Position numbers and translations under genes: made by a program. The notes below the pieces were generated by a model. The model was not told the origin of the DNA. It searched no databases and worked only from the letters and a program-made list of their open reading frames with translations. From NCBI RefSeq assembly GCF_009674765.1, contig NZ_WKKF01000009.1, positions 58,905-122,904 on the forward strand: a stretch of DNA of 64,000 bases, read 5' to 3'. Below, piece by piece: positions 1-8,695 of the stretch (its first letter is position 1; the number at the start of each line of letters is the position of its first letter). This DNA comes from Metabacillus idriensis (GTDB lineage Bacteria > Bacillota > Bacilli > Bacillales > Bacillaceae).

Positions 1-1
1 A

Positions 2-445
2 AAGATGCCTGATCAGGATATTAATCACTTAAGAGGATTCTCTAAAGTAGATGTGATTTTAAAAGGGAAAAAACTTGAAAACGTATCTGATTTAGAAAGA
101 AAAATAGCTCAAGTTTGGGCAGAAGTATTAGGATATGAAGAAATCAATGTATATGATAATTTCTTTGAGATTGGCGGAGACTCACTACTTATTTTAAAAG
201 TGCTAAATTTGCTTAATGATCGAGTTGATGCAGAGTTGGAGGCTGGTGATTTGTTCTCGTATGGAACGATTGATAAATTAGCAGCATTCATTGAATCTAA
301 AAGAAATGAAAATGAACTCACTAATTCAATAGGTATTAGTGAAAATGAGAATGACGATGATTTGAAAAGATTGATTAAAAGTGTAAAGGAGGATGCAATA
401 TCTATAGAAGAGGCAATGAAAGGATTTGAAAAACATGAACGATAA
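2..445 (+). CDS. 3' end of a PKS (or PKS/NRPS) gene: acyl carrier protein plus C-terminal docking helices (5' end outside window)
   Basis: The reading frame is open from the first bases, so this is the C-terminal piece of a longer synthase gene; the ATG at 5 is most likely internal. It encodes one carrier domain (roughly residues 30-98) with the phosphopantetheine attachment motif IGGDSL. The sequence around it closely resembles the ACP at the end of the KS-KR-ACP protein at 8695-12684. About 45 acidic, helical residues follow (from NELTNSIG to the stop). They resemble the tail of the A-PCP protein ending at 8695 and are probably a docking domain for the KS protein encoded next. The stop codon overlaps the next gene's start by 11 bases, so translation is probably coupled. 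The missing upstream part cannot be described. Confidence 0.85.
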   Translation, partial: KMPDQDINHLRGFSKVDVILKGKKLENVSDLERKIAQVWAEVLGYEEINVYDNFFEIGGDSLLILKVLNLLNDRVDAELEAGDLFSYGTIDKLAAFIESKRNENELTNSIGISENENDDDLKRLIKSVKEDAISIEEAMKGFEKHER

Positions 446-3400
446 GTTTGTTGAACATATACTAAAACTTGTATCAAAGGGTGAAATATCTGAGAAAAAT
501 GCATTTACTCTCATCAAACAGTATCAATCTACTTCAAAAAGTTCTTTAACATTAAATTCAGAAAAAAATGAGAAGAACCATAAGGATATTGCAATAATTG
601 GAGTAGCTTGTCGCTTTCCTCAAGCAAACAATAAAGATGAGTATTGGACAAACTTAGTTAACGGTTATGACGCAATTAGAGAATTTCCTGAGTCACGTAT
701 GAAACGTGTTCGACAGTATTTATCTAAAAAGCGAGAAGGAACTTATATATCGGCAGGATATCTTAATGATGTGGAAACTTTCGATGCTGAGTTTTTCAAC
801 ATACTACCTGGCGAAGCAAAATATATGGATCCCCAACAACGAATTTTTATGGAAACTGGATATGAAGCTATTGAAGATGCAGGCTATGGAGGAGAACGTA
901 TCAAAGGCTCAAGGGTAGGCATATATACTGGATTTAGCGAAGCAAGGTACAGGGAATTAATTGAAGACAATTCACCAGCAGCTTTCGTAGGGAACTTTCC
1001 ACCTATCATTGCAAGCCGTCTTTCATATGCTCTTAATCTTTCTGGTCCAGCTTTAAGCGTTGCAACTGCTTGTTCTTCATCATTGGTAGCACTACATTTG
1101 GCGTGTAAAGGAATCTTCTCAGGTGATTGTGAAATGGCGCTCGTTGGGGGAGTGGCAATTGGTTCTTTACCTGGAGAATTAGAAGAGGGCAACCTTGGCA
1201 TAAGTTCTTTAGACGGTAAATCACGCAGCTTTGATGCTAAAGCTAATGGTACCGGATGGGGAGAGGGATGTGGGGCTGTTCTCATCAAACCACTTAAACA
1301 AGCTATAAAAGACAACGATTGTATTTATTCAATAATTAAGGGTAGTGCGGTAAACCAAGATGGAACCTCAAACGGAATTGCTTCTCCTAATGCGCTGGCT
1401 CAAGAAGAGGTTCTTTTAGCAGCGTGGAAGGACGCAGGAGTCGATCCTAAGAGTATTTCTTATATAGAAGCTCATGGTACAGGGACCAAGATAGGTGATC
1501 CAATTGAAGTGAAAGGCATTACTAATGCCTTTCGCAAGCATACTAATCATAAACAGTTTTGTGGTCTTGGGTCAGTTAAGAGCAATATTGGACACCTTGA
1601 TTCAGCTTCAGGTATGGCGGGCTTAATCAAAACTATCCTAGCTCTTAAGAACAAACAGATTCCACCAACGTTACACTTTACCAATCCTAACCCTTTAATG
1701 AATTTATACCAATCTCCTGTCTATATAAATACAGAACTAGCAAAGTGGAAAAGGTCAGGTGATTTACCACTGAGGGCAGGTGTAAGTTCTTTTGGTCTTA
1801 GTGGAACCAATTGTCATGTGGTTTTGGAAGAATACCGAGACAATCGATTAATTGATTCCGTATCAACATCAACACAGGGAAGAGTTTTTACAATCTCCGC
1901 TAAAACTAAAAATGCTCTCCATCGTTTGATTAGGAAATATATAGAATTTTTGAAAGGGAACAATAAATATCAAATAGATGATATTTGTTACGTTCTTAAT
2001 ACAGGTAGGGAACATTTTAGGCATCGATTAGCTATACCTGTCTATAACCTAGATGAACTATTAAAAAAACTTCAATTAACATATGATTTCTTTAACAATC
2101 AAAACGGTGCACGCTTAGAGGAACAAGGAATCTTTTCTTCACTATTTAATGTGGATGGTGAGGTCCCGGGTGAATTGGATAGGAGTCATTATCACGGTCA
2201 TACGTCTTTAAAAAGTCTGGAGAAACTAGCTCAGAACTATGTTGAAGGCCAAAAAATCAGCTGGTCTGCTCAGTATCAAACAGGAACATTTGTTAAAATC
2301 CCTCTTCCTACTTATTCTTGGGAAAAAAAGCATTTTTGGATTGAACCATCTGCTCAAAGAACCAATACTCTTTTATTAAAGGACAGACAAGAGTCTAACG
2401 ATAACGCAAACAACTTTTCCTCTTCTATGGATAATCTAAATGATACTGAATTGCGTATTGGATACATATGGAGTGATGTGTTGGGTCTTGAAGAAATAGA
2501 TGTTTATGCTGATTTCTTTCAACTGGGTGGAGATTCATTACTAGCGACAGACCTTATTACTCGAATAGAAAAGGAATTCAATGCAAAAATAACGCTTACC
2601 GAATTCTTTGAAAAACCTTCTATACGAGAACTCTCAGTCTTACTTGGAGAAATGAAAAATATCCAGAGGGGCGAGATCATATCAGTTGAAGCTAAAGATT
2701 TTTATCCTGTATCTAACGCGCAGCGTCGGCAATTTATTTTAAATCAAATGTCAAAAGATAACCTAAGCTATAATATGCCTGGTTCAGCGACTATCTCTGG
2801 AAAAATTGACTTGAAACGATTTGAAAGAGTTTTCAATATGCTTGTTGAACGTCATGAATCATTTAGGACTGTTTTTGACATTGTTAATGGGGAAATTGTT
2901 CAGACAGTACTTCCTATGAAGAAGTTTGAAATTGAATATTGCGGAACCGGCATATCAAATATAAACGATTCATTTAAAAAATTTATTCGTCCGTTTAAGT
3001 TAGATGAGGGCCCACTTTTACGAGTTAGACTCGAAAAGATAATTGAGGATCCTATCTCTGATAACAAGCACTTGTTTATGTTTGATATGCATCACATTAT
3101 TTCAGATGGTGTTTCAATGGAAGTTCTCTTAAAAGAGTTCGCCGCCCTCTATGCTGGGGAGCAACTAACTCCATTAATAATTCAATACAAAGATTTTGCT
3201 AATTGGCAGAACCAATTATTGAACAGTGAAGTCATGCAAAATCAAGAAGTATTTTGGCGTGAAGTATTAAGACAAGAAAAAGAAACAGATCTTCAGGTAC
3301 TAGATATTCCTGCGGATTATCCACGCCCACCAAAAATGACTTTTGAAGGAGGTGTTCACTCTTTAAGTATTGAAAAGGAAATAGTACATCAGCTTAAGGC

Positions 3401-5369
3401 AATTGGTCAAAAGCAAGGAGCTACGTTGTATATGACACTTTTAGCTATCTATAATATATTTCTTCATAAATATACTGGAAAAGAGGATATTATCGTTGGT
3501 TCTCTTGTTGCTGGCAGGCGAAATTCAGGAACAGCGAATACTATTGGTCTTTTTACTAATTATTTGCCTATGAGAAATTTTCCAGATGGTAGAAAGAAGT
3601 TTATAGATTTCTTAAATGAAGTCTCACAGCGGACCGTAAAAGCTTTTGATAATCAAGAATTTCCATTTGAAAAAATGGTTGAAATTTTTGATAAAAAAAG
3701 AGATATTTCACGAAACCCGATATTTGACAGCATGATAATTTTGCACAATCAAGGGTTTCAAAATAATCAAATGCAAATACAAAATTTGAATTTAGAGATG
3801 ATCGATTGGGAAAGTGAAAGCTCAACAATGGATTTGAAATTTGATATTTTTCAGCGGCCGAATGGTGAACTGAACCTTAAAATTGAATATTATTCTCAGT
3901 TGTTTAAAAAACAGACGATTATTAAAATGGCAAATCATTTTGTTTCACTTATCAAACTCATTGTAAGTGAACCAAATAAGAAGATCGATGAATATAATTT
4001 TTTCACACCGAAAGATGTGGAAGAACTTGAGAAAAGGAAAAAAATTACTCAAAGTTATTCTGTTTTATCCAAATCTATTACAGCTCTAAACGAAAATCTG
4101 TATCCCCTATCTGCATTTCAAAACTACATTTGGAATAACAGAGATAGAGTAAATAATTGTATTATCCAAGCAAAAGTACAAGGCAAGATAGAACAAGTCA
4201 AGCTCATTAAAGCCTTAAAAGAAATGCAATCCTTAGATAGTTCTCTAAGAACAAATTTTGAAAAAAAATCTTCATTTTTATACCAAAAAATACATGAACA
4301 ACTTCCAATAGACTATGTTTTTTTAGCTTTAAAAGACATGAATATGGGAATTGAATTGTCTGAAATAATAGCTTCTGAATATAGCAATCCCTTTAATATT
4401 TATCAAGGATCTTTATACCGAGTACGATTAGTATACATTGGAGGTGATATCTATCATTTAATAATTACTATTGATCCGTTGATTTCAGAGTTACTGGAAA
4501 TGAACAATTTCTTGTCACATTTGTTTAACATCTATTCTTTATTAACAACAGGTGAGGTTGTTAATTATAAAAGTTACAAAACATTGTCGATTCCCGAATC
4601 AGCAGTTAGACAAGATAAGATGGTTAAAGAAGAAACTTTTGAATACCGAAATGATTATTGGAATAAAACATTATTAAAACCTTATCCGCAGGTTAACTTT
4701 CCAATTAAACAGACAACAGAGACAAATAGTAATCAAATTAATAGTTCTTATCATTTTTCTCTGAAAGATGAAGAGGTAAGATACCTGTTGAAATTCGCTG
4801 AGAATAATAATTCAAGTCTGGTAGAAGTTATTATGGCATGCTATTTTCTTCTATTAAAACAAGTAACTAATTCTAAAGAAATAATAGTAAGTATCATAGA
4901 TCTTCCGATTAAAGAGAATAGTAAGCAGTTAGTGCCTCTGAGCGTCAATTACCCAATTCCTTTAAGGATTTCAATGGAAGATATGACATCTTTTAATCAT
5001 TTATTAAACGCTGTTAAAAACAGTTTTCGGGAACTTAGTCAAATGAGCATGTATCCTTTCAATCATTTATTTAATCAAAGTATACTCGAAGATGACGAAT
5101 TACATTCCTCTATATATAGTGTGCTTTTTGCAGAGGAAGACTGGACATCCAATTTACCTGAGCTTGATATTCTTGACATTCATCACTACCGTGCTAAAAA
5201 TTCACTTTTAAAATTATCATTGGTGAGAGAAAACAGTGGTAGGGGCTGTGTATTTTCTTGGGATTCAAACTTATTAGAAACGACCTATGTGAATTCTTTG
5301 ATAGAGAGGTTTAAGAAAATTATTCAGACAGTTGTGAAAAGTGCGTCCAACTATAAGGAGGAATTATAA
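435..5369 (+). CDS. Hybrid synthase KS-ACP-C-C* (trans-AT type; the last C domain is degenerate)
   Basis: Start chosen at ATG 435, because AAAGGA at 419-424 is correctly spaced for it and too close to the in-frame TTG at 426; 1644 aa. Order: N-terminal docking helices (1-48); ketosynthase (50-475) with active-site Cys213 in TACSSS, His347 in EAHGTGT and His387 in NIGHLD; a ~180-residue linker in place of an acyltransferase domain; ACP (665-740, Ser701 in LGGDSL); condensation domain (755-1185) with an intact HHIISDG motif; then a second condensation-like domain (1215-1644). In that last domain the position of HHxxxDG reads IDPLISE, so it cannot catalyse condensation in the usual way. There is no KR, so the module should deliver a beta-keto intermediate. 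The absent AT is presumably supplied by the malonyl transferase at 21416. The next two genes are an aminotransferase and the A-PCP protein that should accept the chain. Confidence 0.9.
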   Translation: MNDKFVEHILKLVSKGEISEKNAFTLIKQYQSTSKSSLTLNSEKNEKNHKDIAIIGVACRFPQANNKDEYWTNLVNGYDAIREFPESRMKRVRQYLSKKREGTYISAGYLNDVETFDAEFFNILPGEAKYMDPQQRIFMETGYEAIEDAGYGGERIKGSRVGIYTGFSEARYRELIEDNSPAAFVGNFPPIIASRLSYALNLSGPALSVATACSSSLVALHLACKGIFSGDCEMALVGGVAIGSLPGELEEGNLGISSLDGKSRSFDAKANGTGWGEGCGAVLIKPLKQAIKDNDCIYSIIKGSAVNQDGTSNGIASPNALAQEEVLLAAWKDAGVDPKSISYIEAHGTGTKIGDPIEVKGITNAFRKHTNHKQFCGLGSVKSNIGHLDSASGMAGLIKTILALKNKQIPPTLHFTNPNPLMNLYQSPVYINTELAKWKRSGDLPLRAGVSSFGLSGTNCHVVLEEYRDNRLIDSVSTSTQGRVFTISAKTKNALHRLIRKYIEFLKGNNKYQIDDICYVLNTGREHFRHRLAIPVYNLDELLKKLQLTYDFFNNQNGARLEEQGIFSSLFNVDGEVPGELDRSHYHGHTSLKSLEKLAQNYVEGQKISWSAQYQTGTFVKIPLPTYSWEKKHFWIEPSAQRTNTLLLKDRQESNDNANNFSSSMDNLNDTELRIGYIWSDVLGLEEIDVYADFFQLGGDSLLATDLITRIEKEFNAKITLTEFFEKPSIRELSVLLGEMKNIQRGEIISVEAKDFYPVSNAQRRQFILNQMSKDNLSYNMPGSATISGKIDLKRFERVFNMLVERHESFRTVFDIVNGEIVQTVLPMKKFEIEYCGTGISNINDSFKKFIRPFKLDEGPLLRVRLEKIIEDPISDNKHLFMFDMHHIISDGVSMEVLLKEFAALYAGEQLTPLIIQYKDFANWQNQLLNSEVMQNQEVFWREVLRQEKETDLQVLDIPADYPRPPKMTFEGGVHSLSIEKEIVHQLKAIGQKQGATLYMTLLAIYNIFLHKYTGKEDIIVGSLVAGRRNSGTANTIGLFTNYLPMRNFPDGRKKFIDFLNEVSQRTVKAFDNQEFPFEKMVEIFDKKRDISRNPIFDSMIILHNQGFQNNQMQIQNLNLEMIDWESESSTMDLKFDIFQRPNGELNLKIEYYSQLFKKQTIIKMANHFVSLIKLIVSEPNKKIDEYNFFTPKDVEELEKRKKITQSYSVLSKSITALNENLYPLSAFQNYIWNNRDRVNNCIIQAKVQGKIEQVKLIKALKEMQSLDSSLRTNFEKKSSFLYQKIHEQLPIDYVFLALKDMNMGIELSEIIASEYSNPFNIYQGSLYRVRLVYIGGDIYHLIITIDPLISELLEMNNFLSHLFNIYSLLTTGEVVNYKSYKTLSIPESAVRQDKMVKEETFEYRNDYWNKTLLKPYPQVNFPIKQTTETNSNQINSSYHFSLKDEEVRYLLKFAENNNSSLVEVIMACYFLLLKQVTNSKEIIVSIIDLPIKENSKQLVPLSVNYPIPLRISMEDMTSFNHLLNAVKNSFRELSQMSMYPFNHLFNQSILEDDELHSSIYSVLFAEEDWTSNLPELDILDIHHYRAKNSLLKLSLVRENSGRGCVFSWDSNLLETTYVNSLIERFKKIIQTVVKSASNYKEEL

Positions 5370-6581
5370 ATGCAATTGAGATCAGATATTAAATTTTACG
5401 AAAACCGATTTTTAATGTTCGTTTTGGATCAAATGGCATATGAATATGAACAGAATGGTTCAACAGAAGTTATACGTATGACCTTGGGAAAATCAGAATT
5501 ACCTTTACATGAAGAAATTATTGAATCAATGAAAGATGCTTTGGATACATTTGAAAAGAGTTCACTTGTCTTTCCACAAGGTCTGCCTGAACTGAGAGAA
5601 GCCTTAGTCCAGGATTATAAGCAAGCTTATGATTTAGATATCAACCCTAACAACGTAGTAATAAATGTAGGAACCAGTGCTCTTTTTAGAAACTTATTTT
5701 ACTTGCTGGCCAAAGAAGGAGATGAAATTCTTCTCCCTCATCCATACTACTCCCTTTATAACTTTTGTGCTCAATTGGTAGGAGCTAAGGTACGTTATTA
5801 CAATATTAATACTGATACTTTGAGGTTGGATTTAGATTCTTTTAAAGAGAATTTCAATGAAAAAACAAAAATTGTTGTCATTAATTCTCCAGGAAATCCA
5901 CTAGGAAATATTTTGACTGAAGAGGAACTATACGCTATTGACGAAATTATTGATGGCAAAGCCGTTGTTATCAACGACGAAATTTATGCGAATGTTTGTT
6001 TCGATAAGAGAAGTACTTCTGTATTAGAACTGCAAAACACAAAATCCACATTTATAACGACGAATGCTTTTTCAAAAGGATATCGTATGTATAGTCGACG
6101 AGTAGGTTATTGTATTGTACCTGAGGAGCTAGTTACACCCCTGACTGTAATTCAACATCACACTTTATTAACTGCGGATCCAGTTGTGCAATTTGGAGCT
6201 ATAGAGGCTTTACGCCATCAAGAAGAAATTGACAAACTTGTAGAACTCTATCGTGACAGACGTGACTATACAATAGAACAATTTAATAACGTCCCACTTG
6301 TCCGTGCACTGCCAGCAGAGGGAAGTTTCTATTTTACATTAGACTGCGAAAAGTACATGGATGAAAATGGGATTTCGTCGAGTCTAGAACTAGCAGAACA
6401 AATAATGAAATCAAAACAAGTTGCTACCGTTCCAGGTTCTGACTTTGGTCTTCCAAAAATGTTACGTCTTTCATATTCCAATACCCGATATAAGGAAGGT
6501 ATTGATAGAATGGTAGATTTTTTCACTTCTAAATCACCATCTCTTCTCGTGTCTGCATCAACTGATTCAGTAAACGAATAA
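5370..6581 (+). CDS. Free-standing PLP-dependent aminotransferase, class I/II
   Basis: 403 aa, beginning directly after the previous stop, with AAGGAGG at 5357-5363. It is a fold-type I aminotransferase of the aspartate-aminotransferase superfamily: SPGNP (cofactor/substrate Asn), VINDEIYA (Asp for the pyridine nitrogen), and FSKGYRM with the Schiff-base Lys236, followed by RRVGY. Length is normal for the family (~390-410 aa). It sits between the KS-ACP-C-C* gene and the A-PCP gene. By inference it either makes the unusual amino acid loaded by the A domains at 6662 and ~15760, or aminates a carrier-bound beta-keto intermediate, because the upstream module has no ketoreductase. In iturin-type synthases amination is done by a class III domain built into the synthase; this enzyme is separate and belongs to another class. 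The substrate is unknown. Confidence 0.88.
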   Translation: MQLRSDIKFYENRFLMFVLDQMAYEYEQNGSTEVIRMTLGKSELPLHEEIIESMKDALDTFEKSSLVFPQGLPELREALVQDYKQAYDLDINPNNVVINVGTSALFRNLFYLLAKEGDEILLPHPYYSLYNFCAQLVGAKVRYYNINTDTLRLDLDSFKENFNEKTKIVVINSPGNPLGNILTEEELYAIDEIIDGKAVVINDEIYANVCFDKRSTSVLELQNTKSTFITTNAFSKGYRMYSRRVGYCIVPEELVTPLTVIQHHTLLTADPVVQFGAIEALRHQEEIDKLVELYRDRRDYTIEQFNNVPLVRALPAEGSFYFTLDCEKYMDENGISSSLELAEQIMKSKQVATVPGSDFGLPKMLRLSYSNTRYKEGIDRMVDFFTSKSPSLLVSASTDSVNE

Positions 6582-6661
6582 ATGAAAATTCTGCATTAAA
6601 TATATCTGCTTCCATGATTGGTCTATTATGCTTTGAAAAATTAGTAAAGTAGGTATTGCGA

Positions 6662-8695
6662 ATGGAACTAGACTTTCAAGCATTTGAAATTTTGTCCCAA
6701 GATGATCAAGAGTTAATAGATGAGATAAATAGAACTGAAATAAAATATGAACAATTTACTACGTTACCTGAGTTATTTTCAAAACAGGCTGCAACTACTC
6801 CTGAGAGAATTGCAGTAAAAGAATTATCAAATACTTTAAGTTATTCTGAACTAGACAACAAGTCAAATCTTATTGCACGAGTCTTACACTCAGCTGGAAT
6901 AAATGGAAATGAATTAGTTGGTATTATGCTTGATAGAAGTATTGATTTTTTACCCTATGTCTTTGGGATTTTAAAAGCAGGTGGTGCATATGTACCAATT
7001 GATCCTGGATACCCTAAAAAGCGTATTAGATATATGTTGCATGATAGCGCCTGTCGCGTTCTAGTGACAGATACTCCTAAATTAAAAACAATGCTGAACG
7101 ATTTACCAGAAAGTATTAGAGTAATTGTTTGTATTGATGAATTAGATTCTATCGATTCAATACCTGAAAATTTGACAATTTTTCAGCGATCAGATCTTGA
7201 TTGCCAGAGTAGTGAACCATGGAAAAGCCCAACTAAAGAAAATGACATTGCATATGTTGTATATACATCTGGTTCTACCGGTGATCCTAAAGGGGTAGTC
7301 ATCACTCATAAGGCAATACTGAATACACTCTTTTGGTTGCAAGATACTTTTCCACTAAATGAACATGATGTTATTGCTCAGAAAACATCAATTAGTTTTA
7401 CTGATTCTGTATGGGAGTTTTTCTGGCCCATGATTCAGGGAGCTAAACTTTCCATCTTTAGTCCTGATACGGTGAGAGATCCAAATAAACTATTAAGGCA
7501 GTTGTGTGATGATGAAATTACGATAACACAATTTGTACCTGCTCAAATGAGTATTTTTTTAGAGGCAGTGAGAACAGAGAGAAAGAATGATCCACTTCCA
7601 AGATTGAAATGGGTTTTTAACGGTGGAGAGGCTTTACTCGTAAATACAGTTAGAGATTGGTACAGCATTTTTACAAATGCTAAAATTGCAAACATTTATG
7701 GCATGACTGAATCAGCCATTTATGCAACAAATTATATCATTGATGAGAAACCGGCCGAACAAGAGTTAAGTATTCCACTTGGTAAGCCTATTGCTAATAC
7801 ACAAATATATATACTCAATGAAAGTGGAAAAATATGTCCGCCAGGGGTTAAAGGCGAAATTTGCATTGGTGGTATAGGATTGACAACTGGTTATTGGAAT
7901 AAAAAAGAACTTACAGACAAGGCTTTTATTACTCAACCTACTACAGGTAAAAGACTATATTGCACTGGTGATTTAGGCTTATTACGCACTGACGGGATCA
8001 TAGAATATTTAGGCCGGAAAGATGATCAAGTTCAAGTAAGAGGATATAGGGTTGAACTAAAAGAAGTTGAGAGAGCGGTATCCAGTTATCATTTAATTAA
8101 AGAAACTGCAGTTATCGCTCAGAAAGATGCTTATGAAGTAACTAATCTTCTATGCTATTTTATTTCTTCAGAAAAAGGACTTGAAATAGACGAGTTAATA
8201 GATCATTTAAAAGAAATTTTACCAAACTATATGATTCCTGGATTGTTCATGGAATTGATTGAGATGCCCTTGACTCCAAATGGAAAGATCGATCGCAAAA
8301 ATCTTCCAAAACCTTCAGTAAGAACAAAGCGGTCAACAAATTATGTTGCACCTCGAAATGAAAAGGAACAAGGATTAGCGAGAATTTGGGGAGAGATTCT
8401 AAATATTCCTGAAAATGAAATTGGAATCCATGATAGTTTTTTTGAAAGTGGAGGAAACTCCATTTCAATTATACGATTACAACGGAAAATGAAAGCTATG
8501 GGTTGTGAAGTGACTGTAGCAGAACTCTTTTCATATCCTACTATAGCTACGTACATGAACCAATTTGAAAATCAAAACAGAAATCAGGATAAATTGGATG
8601 GAGATTTAATGAGTTTGCTTGATCAAATTGAGGACGGCTCTATAGATATAGCCCAATCTATGAAGGCTTTAAATGACTTAAGGGGGGGAAATTAG
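6662..8695 (+). CDS. NRPS adenylation-carrier protein (A-PCP) with C-terminal docking helices
   Basis: Start taken at ATG 6662 with AGG at 6651-6653; an in-frame TTG at 6656 is less likely. 677 aa. Order: short C-A type linker, adenylation domain (~45-550) with YTSGSTGDPKG (phosphate loop), YGMTES, CTGDLG and NGKIDRK (catalytic Lys), then PCP (~560-635, Ser in SGGNSI), then a docking tail (DQIEDGSIDIAQSMKAL). It has no C domain, so it must accept acyl chain from the C domain of the preceding synthase. Hand alignment to GrsA gives pocket residues T-D-W-Q-F-G-I-I-Y-K. Position 235, normally Asp, is Thr and the Asp is at 236, which suggests a substrate that is not an ordinary alpha-amino acid. 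The pocket nearly matches the first A domain of the protein at 14372. The stop overlaps the next start by one base (TAGTG). Confidence 0.9.
   Translation: MELDFQAFEILSQDDQELIDEINRTEIKYEQFTTLPELFSKQAATTPERIAVKELSNTLSYSELDNKSNLIARVLHSAGINGNELVGIMLDRSIDFLPYVFGILKAGGAYVPIDPGYPKKRIRYMLHDSACRVLVTDTPKLKTMLNDLPESIRVIVCIDELDSIDSIPENLTIFQRSDLDCQSSEPWKSPTKENDIAYVVYTSGSTGDPKGVVITHKAILNTLFWLQDTFPLNEHDVIAQKTSISFTDSVWEFFWPMIQGAKLSIFSPDTVRDPNKLLRQLCDDEITITQFVPAQMSIFLEAVRTERKNDPLPRLKWVFNGGEALLVNTVRDWYSIFTNAKIANIYGMTESAIYATNYIIDEKPAEQELSIPLGKPIANTQIYILNESGKICPPGVKGEICIGGIGLTTGYWNKKELTDKAFITQPTTGKRLYCTGDLGLLRTDGIIEYLGRKDDQVQVRGYRVELKEVERAVSSYHLIKETAVIAQKDAYEVTNLLCYFISSEKGLEIDELIDHLKEILPNYMIPGLFMELIEMPLTPNGKIDRKNLPKPSVRTKRSTNYVAPRNEKEQGLARIWGEILNIPENEIGIHDSFFESGGNSISIIRLQRKMKAMGCEVTVAELFSYPTIATYMNQFENQNRNQDKLDGDLMSLLDQIEDGSIDIAQSMKALNDLRGGN

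Noticed and set aside
884-1315. Open frame on the minus strand inside the first KS region
   Set aside because: It is a mirror of strongly conserved KS coding sequence, has no ribosome binding site and no family features. Similar shadows occur opposite most of the synthase genes.
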